The notes below the pieces were generated by a model. It saw only the letters and a program-made list of their open reading frames with translations, was not told the DNA's origin and searched no databases. A stretch of 22,608 bases of DNA from Blastococcus sp. CT_GayMR20 (GTDB lineage Bacteria > Actinomycetota > Actinomycetes > Mycobacteriales > Geodermatophilaceae): contig NZ_SPQM01000079.1 of NCBI RefSeq assembly GCF_004570345.1, forward strand, positions 1 to 22,608, in the 5' to 3' direction. This document shows, one piece after another, positions 13,467-22,500 of the stretch (its first letter is position 1; each line of letters opens with the position of its first letter). Position numbers and translations under genes: made by a program.

Positions 13467-14588
13467 ATGAGTGTCCGGCGGTTCAACGGTCTCGTCCGGG
13501 CTGGAGCAGGTATCACCGCAATGACGCTCCTGCTCACCAGCTGCGGTGGAGATGGTGGAGATGGAGCAGGTGGGGCGGGGGAGGAAACGCTCAGTTTCCG
13601 GTACGCAAGTCCGGCCACCTCCACCAGCTCTCTTGGGGAGGGGGCAGAGTGGTGGGCGGAGCGACTCAATGAACAGAGCGAAGGGCGCATAGACGTAGAG
13701 CTATTCCAGGACTCGTCCCTCATTGCAGCCACCGACACGCTCGCGGGGGTACAAGAGGGCCGCGCGGAGATAGGTTACCTCGCATCGCTGTTCTATCCGG
13801 AACAGCTGCCATTGACCAACGTGGCGGGCCTTCCCTTCGTATCGGACGATGCCGAGGCGGTGCAGCGCGCCCTATATGAGTTGTACCAATCGAACGAGGC
13901 CTTCCGTGCCGAGTACGAGGACCTCGGCCTGAGGGTGCTCTTCTTCCTGCCCGTCGGCGCGACGGTCGCGGGCTTCGAAGAGCCAATCGATTCCCTGGAG
14001 GACTTCGACGGGCTGACCGTCAGAGCCGCGGGGCTTGCGGCGAATGCCTTCGCCGAAGTCGGAGCCAACCCCGTCTTCCTGCAGACCGCGGAGATATTTG
14101 AAGGCTTGCAGCGCGGTGTCGTGGATGGGTTTGGTGGTCTTGCTTTCGATCTGGCGATCTCGCTGGGTCTTCATGAGGCAGCTCCTGCCTTTGTCCACCC
14201 GGGGCTGGGCTCCTACGCCTCAGCTGTGGTGGTCATGCGTCTGGAGGATTGGAACGAGCTTCCTGACGACCTCCAGGCTGTGATCGACGACGTGTCACAG
14301 GAATACATGTCGCAGTCGGTGGAGATGGTGATGGAGTTCGACGACCGGCTCTGTGACCGGCTGATCAGCGAAGGCGGAAGCGTGACCATCCTGCCTGAGA
14401 GCGAAACCGAGGCTTGGAGCGAACTGGGGGATTGGGACAGTCTCTGGGTGCAGGCGGCGGTCGACGCGGGTGTGCCGGAAGAGACAGCGGCCTCATTCCT
14501 TGAGGAGTACCGGTCAATCGTTCAGGAGCTTGAGGGCCAGGGCGCTTACGAAGACGGTGCAGTCCGGTGCGCTGAACGGTCGGAGTGA
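13467..14588 (+). CDS. dctP: TRAP transporter substrate-binding lipoprotein, DctP type (373 aa)
   Basis: The N-terminus has basic residues, a hydrophobic stretch and a lipobox LLTSC with Cys26 as the lipidation site, followed by a Gly/Asp-rich linker. The remainder is a DctP-fold binding protein: EWWAERLNEQSEGRIDVELF (61-80), VQEGRAEIGYLASLFYPEQL, LEDFDGLTVRAAG with the conserved carboxylate-binding Arg186, and IFEGLQRGVVDGFGG. Lipoprotein anchoring fits a Gram-positive cell that lacks a periplasm. It delivers an organic acid to the DctQM membrane unit encoded directly downstream (one base after the stop). The ligand is probably the acid consumed by the dioxygenase pathway, by operon context. 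Confidence 0.93.
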   Translation: MSVRRFNGLVRAGAGITAMTLLLTSCGGDGGDGAGGAGEETLSFRYASPATSTSSLGEGAEWWAERLNEQSEGRIDVELFQDSSLIAATDTLAGVQEGRAEIGYLASLFYPEQLPLTNVAGLPFVSDDAEAVQRALYELYQSNEAFRAEYEDLGLRVLFFLPVGATVAGFEEPIDSLEDFDGLTVRAAGLAANAFAEVGANPVFLQTAEIFEGLQRGVVDGFGGLAFDLAISLGLHEAAPAFVHPGLGSYASAVVVMRLEDWNELPDDLQAVIDDVSQEYMSQSVEMVMEFDDRLCDRLISEGGSVTILPESETEAWSELGDWDSLWVQAAVDAGVPEETAASFLEEYRSIVQELEGQGAYEDGAVRCAERSE

Positions 14589-14589
14589 A

Positions 14590-15141
14590 GTGGCTATCGT
14601 GCCGGAGAGCCAGCGTAGTGCGGCTGCGTCGTCCTCTCGGTCCGGGCGCGCATGGCGGGGGCCTGTCTCGTCGCTAACAGCCGGACTGGGCGTACTGAGC
14701 GCGGTGGCCCTTGTAGCCATCGTGGTCATCCTGTGCCTCGACGTGTTCGCCAGGAACGTGCTCGGACAGCCCCTGGCCGGCACTGTTCCATATGTCGAGG
14801 TGCTGCTGGTGACGTTCGCGATCGCAGCGTTGCCAGTCACCCAAAAGAACGGTGGCCACATTGCCATGGAGTTGATCACTTCCAAAGTGGCGCCCAGGGT
14901 TGGCCACTGGCTGGGTTACGTCCGGACGATCCTCGTCTCAGGACTGCTCCTGTGGATGGTTGTGGGCACCCTCGGCGTCGGCTTGTCCTCCATGGAGAGC
15001 CGGGAGGTGCGCGTCGGACTCAGCCACGTCCCGGCCTGGCCTGTTCGCCTCCTCATTCCCGTTGCGCTGGTCGTGCTGTTGCTCCAAGTGATCGTAACGG
15101 TGTTCCGTTCCCGGAAGGAGGAGCGCCCGGATGGACGCTGA
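14590..15141 (+). CDS. dctQ: TRAP transporter small permease, DctQ type (183 aa)
   Basis: After a 30-residue Ser/Arg-rich start, four hydrophobic segments can be seen: VLSAVALVAIVVILCLDVFA (about 35-54), VEVLLVTFAIAALPVTQ (about 69-85), a segment starting around VRTILVSGLLLWMVVGTLGV (115-134), and PVRLLIPVALVVLLLQVIVT. Four helices and about 180 residues are typical for DctQ. The motif GGHIAMELI after helix 2 is characteristic. The GTG at 14590 follows GGAG closely; GTG 14599 is an alternative. The stop overlaps the DctM start by eleven bases, which suggests coupled translation and a 1:1 membrane complex. Confidence 0.9.
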   Translation: MAIVPESQRSAAASSSRSGRAWRGPVSSLTAGLGVLSAVALVAIVVILCLDVFARNVLGQPLAGTVPYVEVLLVTFAIAALPVTQKNGGHIAMELITSKVAPRVGHWLGYVRTILVSGLLLWMVVGTLGVGLSSMESREVRVGLSHVPAWPVRLLIPVALVVLLLQVIVTVFRSRKEERPDGR

Positions 15142-16549
15142 GGTCGTCATCGGTCTGGGCGTCCTGTCTCTGCTGATCCTTCTCGCGATCGGTTTGCCTG
15201 TTGCGTTCGCCCTTGGTATCTGCGGGGGCCTAGGTGTCCTCCTAGTGACGTCTTTCGATGTTGCTACCGACGTGTATGGCCGAGAAACGTTCGAGTCCGT
15301 CGTCGGCTATACGCTCGTGGTGATCCCCCTATTCGTTCTCATGGGGATGGCGGCCAAACGGTCCAAGATGGGCGAAGAGGTCTTCTGGATCATCAGCCGG
15401 CGCCTCCGAAGGGTGCCGGGGGGGCTCGGTATAGCCACTGTTGGTGCGGGCGCAGTGTTTGCGGCGATGACGGGCTCCAGTGCCGCGGCGGTGGCGACGC
15501 TCGGGCCAATCGCAATCACGGAGATGCGGAAGCATGGATACTCCGATCGGCTCGCCGCCGGAGTCGTCTCTGCCGCTGGGACCCTAGGCATCCTCATTCC
15601 ACCGAGCGTCGTCATTGTGCTGTACGGCGTGCTGAGCGGAATGTCCATCGAACGCCTTCTGATAGCCGGACTTGTACCCGGCATACTCACCGCTGTTCTC
15701 TATGCGACGGCGGCTTGGTTTCTGGGCAGGACCCATGTGTCACTCCCGCTCGACGTAGGTGGAGGCGAAGAGAAGACGACTTCAGAAGGCGACGGCCCAG
15801 TCGGGACCGGAGCCGGGCGACCCGATGGAGCGGCGGGGCCCATCACCATGGTGGAGAGTGAGGTCGCTCCACCCGGTGTGACTCCTGGGCCATGGCGGGC
15901 GTTGGTGGAAGTCTTCCTGCTCTTCGTCCTGGTCGTGGGTGGCCTGTATGCGGGCGTCTTCACGGCGGTGGAATCTGCCGCCGTCGGTGCGTTGGCTTCC
16001 TTGGCGATTCTCGCAGGTAGGGCTAGATCGCGCCGGTTTTCTGCGGTCAAGACCTCATGGGAAGCCTTGACCGATACCGTGTCGATATCGGGAATGATCT
16101 ACGCCCTGTTGATCGGCGCGAGCATCTTCACGCTGTTCATGACCATGGCAGGGGCTCCGCAATCACTTGCCGACTGGATTACGGGCCTCGCGGTACCTCC
16201 CTTGCTCGTGGTGGCACTGGTACTGCTCGCCATCATCCCTCTCGGGATGTTCCTGGACGGGTTCTCCATCCTTCTCATCATGGTCCCGCTCCTACATCCG
16301 GTGATCGTCGACAACCTGGGGTTCGACGGGATCTGGTTTGCTATCCTGTTCGTCAAGTGTATTGAGCTCGGCCTGATCACTCCTCCCGTCGGCATAAATG
16401 TCTTCGTTGCTGCCGGGAGCGTTCCGGGGCTCTCCCCCGAGGTGGCATTCCGTGGTGTCATGCCGTTCTTCCTCGTCGACCTCATGGGAGTTGTGGTGAT
16501 GTTTCTCGTCCCGGGGCTGATCACCTTCCTCCCCGGTCTGATGGCTTGA
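15131..16549 (+). CDS. dctM: TRAP transporter large permease, DctM type (472 aa)
   Basis: This is the Na+-coupled transport subunit of the TRAP system. It has about twelve hydrophobic segments and the family hallmarks IPLFVLMGMAAKRSKMGE (65-82), AMTGSSAAAVATLGPIAI (112-129), AGTLGILIPPSVVIVLYG (149-166), the internal repeat VFTAVESAAVGALASLA, and GLITPPVGINVFVAAG near the C-terminus. A hydrophilic linker (about 203-255, Gly/Glu/Pro-rich) between the two halves is longer than usual, and the protein is longer than the typical 425-440 residues. The ATG at 15131 overlaps the dctQ end and is preceded by GGAGGAG within that gene. It is the last gene of the tight part of the operon. Confidence 0.93.
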   Translation: MDAEVVIGLGVLSLLILLAIGLPVAFALGICGGLGVLLVTSFDVATDVYGRETFESVVGYTLVVIPLFVLMGMAAKRSKMGEEVFWIISRRLRRVPGGLGIATVGAGAVFAAMTGSSAAAVATLGPIAITEMRKHGYSDRLAAGVVSAAGTLGILIPPSVVIVLYGVLSGMSIERLLIAGLVPGILTAVLYATAAWFLGRTHVSLPLDVGGGEEKTTSEGDGPVGTGAGRPDGAAGPITMVESEVAPPGVTPGPWRALVEVFLLFVLVVGGLYAGVFTAVESAAVGALASLAILAGRARSRRFSAVKTSWEALTDTVSISGMIYALLIGASIFTLFMTMAGAPQSLADWITGLAVPPLLVVALVLLAIIPLGMFLDGFSILLIMVPLLHPVIVDNLGFDGIWFAILFVKCIELGLITPPVGINVFVAAGSVPGLSPEVAFRGVMPFFLVDLMGVVVMFLVPGLITFLPGLMA

Positions 16550-16940
16550 TGCCTGGAAACTTTCCCTGCGTCCCCTAGGCCCGCCTCCGGCCGGCTTTCG
16601 CCGCGGTCCAGAGGTGGAGCAAGCCTGGTGATGAGGAATGACCTCTGAAATGGGCGGTCGGCCTGTCCTGTCCACCCTTCCCACTTAGCGAGGTTCGGTA
16701 GCATGCAATATGAGAAGCTCGTCGTTCGCCTCATGGCTCGGTTCGAGGCCGGCTCAACCATGAAGCGGCCCACATGCGGATGAAAAACTTGTCGGAGAAG
16801 GCCCTCGTGGGCTCCTGTGGAGGCGAAGACGGCGACTGCTCGTCTGGCGGAAATTCAACCCAGACCGGGACCTTCGCCAGGTCGGCGGCGGTCGCCAAGT
16901 GCTCCTCGGCCCATCGTGGACCAGTGAACTCGGTTCCGTC
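16550..16940. other. Gap of about 390 bases between dctM and the aldolase gene
   Basis: No gene is assigned on the plus strand. On the minus strand a frame ending at a TGA (16731-16733) reads like protein, e.g. FTGPRWAEEHLATAADLAKV and AFSDKFFIRMWAAS, with high third-position GC, but it has no start of its own and runs antisense into the aldolase gene. It could be a gene relic. The promoter of the aldolase gene, if separate from the operon, must also lie here; no clear -35/-10 was found. Confidence 0.4.
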
Positions 16941-17726
16941 GTGACTCCGGCGGCGGGAGAGAAGTCGTTCAAAAGGCGACTGGACGGGCGCGGGACCCAG
17001 ATCGGCATGTGGGCCTGCTCCGGGAGTGCAGTGGTTACGGAGATCTGTGCTGGGGCCGGGTTCGATTGGCTCATCGTGGATGCCGAACACAGTCCCAATG
17101 ACGTTGCTTCGATCCAGGCTCAGCTCCAGGTCGCTGAGGCGTACCCCCCGGCGGTCGTCGTCCGTCCTCCCGTGGGGGAGGCCGTGATCCTTAAGCAGTA
17201 CCTGGACGTCGGTGTCCGGAATCTGCTCATGCCGATGGTGGAATCGGCTGCGCAGGCCCGAGAGCTTGTCCGCTTTGTTACCTATCCGCCGCGCGGCATC
17301 CGGGGGCTAGGAGCAGGACTGGCCCGCGCGTCCCAATGGGGCCGTGACACTGACTACTTGGCGAAGGCGGACGAGACCATCACGGTCATCGTGTTGATCG
17401 AATCTATGCGCGGGGTCGACGCGGCGGCCGATATCGCCGCCGTCGAGGGTGTCGACGGCGTCCTCATCGGCCCCTCCGACCTCGCGGCGTCCATGGGACT
17501 GTTGGGCATGCAAGGGGATCCGGCGGTCGTCACGGCAGTCGAGCGCTGCATCCGGGCCGTGCAGTCAGTCGGTAAGCCAGTCGGCGTCAATGCGTTCGAT
17601 GAGAAGCTGGCCCGCCAGTACATCGGTGCTGGCGTCGATTTCATCTCTGTTGCTGCGGATGTGAGCGTCCTTGCTCGGGGAACGGAGCAAGTGGCGGCCC
17701 GATACGCTCCCGGATCGGCGACCTGA
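16941..17726 (+). CDS. HpcH/HhaI family class II aldolase (261 aa)
   Basis: The protein belongs to the 4-hydroxy-2-oxoheptane-1,7-dioate aldolase (HpcH/GarL/citrate lyase beta-like) family, metal-dependent pyruvate aldolases with a TIM barrel. Visible signatures are FKRRLDGRGTQIGMW near the start, FDWLIVDAEHSPND (catalytic His region), VVVRPPVGE (substrate Arg), LMPMVESAAQA, VIVLIESMRGV (metal Glu) and LIGPSDLAASMG (metal Asp). The length of about 260 fits. It could cleave a 4-hydroxy-2-oxo acid to pyruvate plus an aldehyde or oxo acid at the end of the ring-cleavage route. The start is uncertain: GTG 16941 fits the family N-terminus but has a weak ribosome-binding site; GTG 16899 would add 14 residues. 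It is separated from dctM by a long gap and may have its own promoter. Confidence 0.87.
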   Translation: MTPAAGEKSFKRRLDGRGTQIGMWACSGSAVVTEICAGAGFDWLIVDAEHSPNDVASIQAQLQVAEAYPPAVVVRPPVGEAVILKQYLDVGVRNLLMPMVESAAQARELVRFVTYPPRGIRGLGAGLARASQWGRDTDYLAKADETITVIVLIESMRGVDAAADIAAVEGVDGVLIGPSDLAASMGLLGMQGDPAVVTAVERCIRAVQSVGKPVGVNAFDEKLARQYIGAGVDFISVAADVSVLARGTEQVAARYAPGSAT

Positions 17727-17743
17727 GGCGGACTCCACCCGCG

Positions 17744-17923
17744 TCAGCAGCCAGACTGATTCTGTGTGGTCGTCGTCGCGCGCAAGTGGTCGTACAGCCA
17801 CTGCTCAGCGACGTCATCCGGCCACCCGAGGTCGAGCACTCGGTCGGCGGTACGGAACGCCGTGAACCCTCCGCCGGATTCACGAGACACCTCAGCGATA
17901 GCCGTGAAGTCCGACAGGTGCAT
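17744..17923 (-). CDS. Small hypothetical protein or gene remnant (59 aa)
   Basis: The ATG at 17923 gives 59 residues, MHLSDFTAIAEVSRESGGGF then TAFRTADRVLDLGWPDDVAE and QWLYDHLRA. The codon use and the WPDDVAEQWLYDH stretch look like real protein. The pattern reminds me of the C-terminal part of small actinobacterial plasmid or phage proteins, but I cannot name a family. No Shine-Dalgarno sequence is visible and the frame closes six codons upstream, so it may be the 3' remnant of a longer gene. It is convergent with the aldolase gene. Confidence 0.35.
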   Translation of the reverse strand: MHLSDFTAIAEVSRESGGGFTAFRTADRVLDLGWPDDVAEQWLYDHLRATTTTQNQSGC

Positions 17924-18175
17924 CTGAAGATGCTGAGCTCACGGGCTGATTCCGAAAGCGCACTTGCCGTATGCCCCTCATCCGGACGGTGCATCAATCC
18001 GCCGTGGTTGACGCCTTCACACGCCGCGATGCGGGCAGGTATCGCCCGCATCGCAAGAGGAAGGGAAGCGGCACCGCGGTAGCAGGGTTCGTAATGGTGC
18101 CTCCCGTCTGCCCCGGCCCACCGGGCAGTCCGAGACTCTTCAGGATGGCGTTCCGTTCCTGCACCTGCGAGGGCG
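17924..18175. other. Gap of about 250 bases with a further coding-like remnant
   Basis: On the minus strand, overlapping the stop of the 276-residue gene in another frame, the sequence reads LTPSQVQERNAILKSLGLPG and continues with GPGQTGGTITNP before losing protein character. This may be a short gene remnant or a frameshifted extension of the upstream gene. Nothing else was recognised. Confidence 0.3.
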
Positions 18176-19006
18176 TCAGTCGTGGGCCGGCTCTGGGTCG
18201 TCCTTCGGCGGGAAGCGCTTGTCGAACTCTTCACCGGCCTTCTTGGCTACGTTCTTGCTGCCGGCCAGCCCTGCCGCACCCGCGATGGTTCCGACGATCG
18301 GCGGCGCCGCCACCGCGATCGCCACCAGGCCAGCGGTCCACATCAGCCAGACCCACACGAGGACGACCTGACGGGCGCGCTCCCGGGACATCCACGGCCG
18401 CTCGCGTGCCAGAACCTCGGCGGCCTCCTCGATCGCCGCCACCATGTCCACATCCGAGCCGACACCGGCCTCGGCGGTCTCCAGCGTCGTCGCGTCGATC
18501 TCGCCAGAGTCGATCAACGCCGACACCCGGTCGATGCCGTCCATGTCCGGGAAGTCGAGGTGCACGCGGGCGATATCGTTGATCCGCTGTAGGGCGTCGG
18601 TAAGCTCTGGCGTGACGAGCATGCCGGCCATGTGCTCCTGCAGCTGCACGTTCGCCATGAGCGGGACCGCGAACTTCTCAGCCCACTGCTGCTGTTGCGC
18701 GGCGATCTGCGCGAGCATTGGCTCCATCAGCTTTCGAGTGCTTAGCTGCTGCTCAATCAGCGGCCGGAGGCTCTCGGCGATCGACGTCTGGATTCGCGAT
18801 GCCTTGAGCACGGGTTCGAGCTGGGACGCTACGGTGCGGCCGACCGAGCCGTTGACCTGCTCGGCGATCGAGCAGAACCGGCTCTGCATCCGCTCCAGCG
18901 AAGCGGTGAGAGCCGGCGTCGACATAGCGCGCAACAGGGCGGCCTGCTGCTCATCGGTCAGTCGAGGCTGGCCGTCGTCCCCGTCAGCCACCGTGTCGGT
19001 CGCCAT
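18176..19006 (-). CDS. Hypothetical protein with C-terminal membrane segment (276 aa)
   Basis: I do not recognise a family. The ATG at 19006 gives 276 residues. The N-terminal two thirds is helical and Gln/Ala/Leu-rich, with likely coiled-coil stretches (about 60-115, including LAQIAAQQQQWAEKF). This is followed by a short acidic region DFPDMDGIDRVSALIDSGEI (151-170), then one or two hydrophobic segments (about 213-250, VVLVWVWLMWTAGLVAIAVA then a Gly/Ala-rich part) and a charged tail. This suggests an inner-membrane-anchored cytoplasmic protein. It is divergent from the relaxase gene and lies between cargo and transfer module, so it may be an accessory element gene. Roles such as exclusion or abortive infection are speculation. 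Confidence 0.65.
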   Translation of the reverse strand: MATDTVADGDDGQPRLTDEQQAALLRAMSTPALTASLERMQSRFCSIAEQVNGSVGRTVASQLEPVLKASRIQTSIAESLRPLIEQQLSTRKLMEPMLAQIAAQQQQWAEKFAVPLMANVQLQEHMAGMLVTPELTDALQRINDIARVHLDFPDMDGIDRVSALIDSGEIDATTLETAEAGVGSDVDMVAAIEEAAEVLARERPWMSRERARQVVLVWVWLMWTAGLVAIAVAAPPIVGTIAGAAGLAGSKNVAKKAGEEFDKRFPPKDDPEPAHD

Positions 19007-19445
19007 GACCCGACCTTAGGCCGTGCTGTGCGACAGGGACCGGAGCTCCGTCGGGCGTCCCATTAGACGACGGACCGCCGGGACGCAGGCTCGTGCCACA
19101 GGAGGAACCGCAACCGGGGTCACCGCAGGACAGAGCATGTGCCACCCTCGGCCGCTGTCCCGTAGGACCCGCCCCATGAACCTTCCCGCACGGGTAGGAC
19201 AACCGGGAAACCCTGCTGGCTGGCAGAGCCGCGTCCTCCGCCAGCTGCTTGACACCCACGCCACCGTGTCACAGGAGGCTGCTGTGTGACGCGAACCGGT
19301 GCATCGCGGAGCTCATCGTCGTCAGCATTAGAGACCGGGAAAACGGCATCCTGCTTGCAGTCGACAATCGCCATAAGCAACCAACGAGATGGCACCTCGT
19401 ACGACCTGCTTCCCGTAAAAGCCAGCCACTTTCACGATTGCTTAG
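19007..19445. other. Intergenic stretch between divergent genes, no convincing gene
   Basis: The promoters of the 276-residue gene and the relaxase should be here. An AGGAGG at 19273-19278 precedes a GTG at 19286, but the frame is Ser-rich, carries two TTA codons and ends at the hairpins, so I do not call it a gene. No clear promoter boxes were seen. Confidence 0.4.
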
Positions 19446-19511
19446 GTCCTCACTAAAGGACGGCACGCATGCTACCTTCGGAGGTAGAACGGGCCCCGCT
19501 TCGCGGGGCCC
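19446..19511. promoter_or_regulatory. Three consecutive hairpins upstream of the relaxase gene
   Basis: Three perfect stems follow one another: GTCCT/AGGAC (19446-19461), CTACCT-TCGG-AGGTAG (19472-19487) and the strong GGGCCCCGC-TTC-GCGGGGCCC (19491-19511). They end about 50 bases before the relaxase start. The last resembles a rho-independent terminator without a T-run, so the array may be a transcriptional attenuator. MobF relaxases also cut beside a hairpin near their own gene, so an oriT is an alternative. Confidence 0.5.
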
Positions 19512-19561
19512 ATCGGCGTTTGTAGGGGCGACTTGTTGGTCATTATCGGACGGCGTTGAAA

Positions 19562-22500
19562 ATGCACGGCGGGATGAAGATCTACGCCGGCGCGCCGGCG
19601 GCTGCCCGCCACTACGTGGAGGCCGACCGGGGGCGGGCGGATGACTACTACCTCACCGAGGGCGCCGGCGTCGCCCGCCGGTTCAGCGTCACCGAGGGGC
19701 GGGTTATCGAGCTGCCGCCGCTGACCGGCGACGCGTACGAGACGTGGGTGGCCGGCTGTGACCCGGGCACCGGCGAGCCGCGGGGGCAGCTACGGGACGA
19801 CGACCGTGCGGTGCGGTTCGTCGAGGTGGTGGTCAACGGCCCGAAGACGTGGTCGCTGGCCGCCGCCCTGCATCCGGACCTCGCGATGGCGTATGACGCG
19901 GCCCAGGCCCGCGCGGCCGGGCAGATCATCGGCTGGCTGGGGCAGCACGCCACCACCCGGGTCGGTCCGCGCGGCGGGCAGGTGCAGGTGCCGGTCGAGG
20001 TGGCCGAGGCGGTGACGGTGGCGCACTACACGTCGCGGGCCGGGGACCCGCACCGCCATCTGCACCTGCAGATCAACGCCCGGGTGTTCGCGGTCGGAAA
20101 GTGGCGCGGCCTGCACACCGTCGGCGTCCGCGATTCCCTCGCCGCCATCAACGGTATCGGGCACGCCGCGGTCGCCTGCGACCCGCAATTCCGGGCCGCG
20201 CTCGCCGCCCACGGATATGCATTGAATAGTGATGGGGAGATACGGCAGCTGGCGGATTTCGTGGGCGCCTTCAGCGCGCGGACGGCGCAGATCGCCCGGA
20301 ACATCGATCGGTACGAACGAGAATGGGCCGCGGCGCATCCCGGCGAATCCCCCGGCCCGGCGTTGCGCCGCTCCTGGGACGCGCGAGCGTGGGCAGCGGG
20401 CCGCCCGGACAAGGTGCTGCCGCAGCCGGGGGAGGACCTGACGGCACGGTGGCTGGCCGAGCTGGCCGAGCTGGTCGCCCTGGGCTACCGCGACCGGAAT
20501 GTGTCCACCGGCCTGACACCCACCCCGGTGGGGAGCCTGGACCGGGAGCAGGTGGTGGGCCGGGTGCTGGCCCGGCTGGTCGCCGCCCGCTCGGCGTGGA
20601 ACGCCGCCGACGTGCGCGGGGAGGTCGAACAGCTGCTCGCCGCCGCCGGCATCGTCACCGACCCGGCGGTGCGCATCGAGCTCGCCGAAGACCTCACCGC
20701 CCGCACCCTGTCCAGCTGCGTGCCGCTGCTGGACCGCGGCGGGGTGCCCGAGCACATCCGGGCCTGGACCTCGAGCCCGGTGCTCGCCGTCGAGGCCGAC
20801 CTCACCGCCCGCCTCGCCGCCCGCGCCACCGAGCGCCCGGCCGGCGCCCCGGACACCGATCCGACACCGCCGGCCGACGTCGCAGCCGGTGCTCCGCGGC
20901 TGGATCCCGGACAGGCCGCGGCGGTCGCCGCGCTCACCGGCCGCCGGCGCCTGGTGGTGATCGAGGGCGCGGCCGGCGCCGGCAAGACCACCACCCTGGC
21001 CGCCACCCGGACCCTGCTCGCCGACGTTGGGCGCCGGCTGGTCGTGGTCACCCCGACGCTGAAGGCAGCCAAGGTCGCCGCCGCGGAGGTCGGCGCGGTC
21101 GCCGGCTCGGCCGCCCGGCTGGCCTTCGAGCACGGCTGGCGCTGGAATGACGACGGCGCGTGGACCCGCCTGCCCGTCGGACAGCCCGACCCGGTCACCG
21201 GCCGCGCGTATGCCGGGCCCACTGGCCGGGCGCGGCTGCGGGCCGGCGACCTGCTCGTCGTGGACGAGGCGGGCATGCTGGACCAGGACACCGCCCGGGC
21301 CCTGCTGACGATCGCCGACGAGTGCCAGGTGCACCTCGCCCTGCTCGGTGACCGGCATCAGCTCGCGGCCGTCGGCCGCGGCGGCGTCCTCGACCTCGCC
21401 GCAGCCCAGGTCGACCCGACCGAGCACCTGACCCTGGTCGGGGTGCACCGCTTCACCCGCACCGACGCCACCGGCCGCACCACACCGGACACCGACTACG
21501 CCGACCTGACCCTGGCGATGCGCACCGGCACCAACCCCGGGACGGTGTTCCACGCGCTCCTGGCCCGCGGGCAGATCCGGCTGCACCCCGACCCGCAGGC
21601 GCTGCGGGAGACGCTCGCGTCCGGCGCGGCCGACTCCTACGCCGCGGGTGAACGCGTGGCCGTGGTGGTCGCCACACGCGAGCAGGCCGCCGCCCTCAAC
21701 GCCGCCATCCGGGACCGACTCGTCACCGAAGGCCGGGTCGACGACCGGCGCGTGGTCGTCACCGCGGCGGGGGAGCGGATCGGCGTCGGCGACCGGATCG
21801 CCACCCGCCACAACGACCGCCACGTCGCCGTCGCCAACCGCGACCTGTGGACGGTCACCGGCGTCGACCGGGACGGCGGGCTGCTCGTCACCCCCGCCGG
21901 CGGCGTGCTCGGCTCTGTCACCCCCGCTGTCACCCCGGCCGGGAGAGGGGCGCGGATGCTGCCCACTCACTACGTCACCGCGCACGTGGAACTGGCCTAC
22001 GCAACCACCGCGCACGGCACCCAAGGCGACACCGTGACCGCCGCGCACCTGGTGGTCGGCGAGGACACCGGCGCGGCCGCGGCCTACGTCGGGATGACCC
22101 GGGGCAGGGAGGCCAACATCGCCCACCTCGTCGCGGCCGACGCCGCCGAGGCGCGGGAGCAGTGGCTCGCGGTCTTCGCCCGCGACCACGCCGATCTCGG
22201 CCCCGCGCACGCCGCGCGGCTGGCCGCCGCCGAGGCCGCCCGCTACGCCCGGCAGCGCCCGCTGGAGCAGGCGCTCGCCGACCTGCACTCTGCGTGGACG
22301 GCCGAGCAACGCTGCCTCGACCGGCTCGCCCACGACCTGCCGCGCCGGGACGCGCTGCGCGAGATCGTCGCGCTCGAGTCCGCCCACGCCGACCGGGCCG
22401 TCGCGCTGACCGAGGCATATCGGCGGACGGGAATCGACGCCCGCCACGCCACGGCGCGGGCCGACGCCAGCGGCGCGGTCGTCACCGCCGAGACCGACCG

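Noticed and set aside
19249..19644. Plus-strand frame running into the relaxase gene
   Set aside because: It reads through three strong hairpins and overlaps the relaxase start in another frame. Only a short part looks protein-like and no family was recognised.
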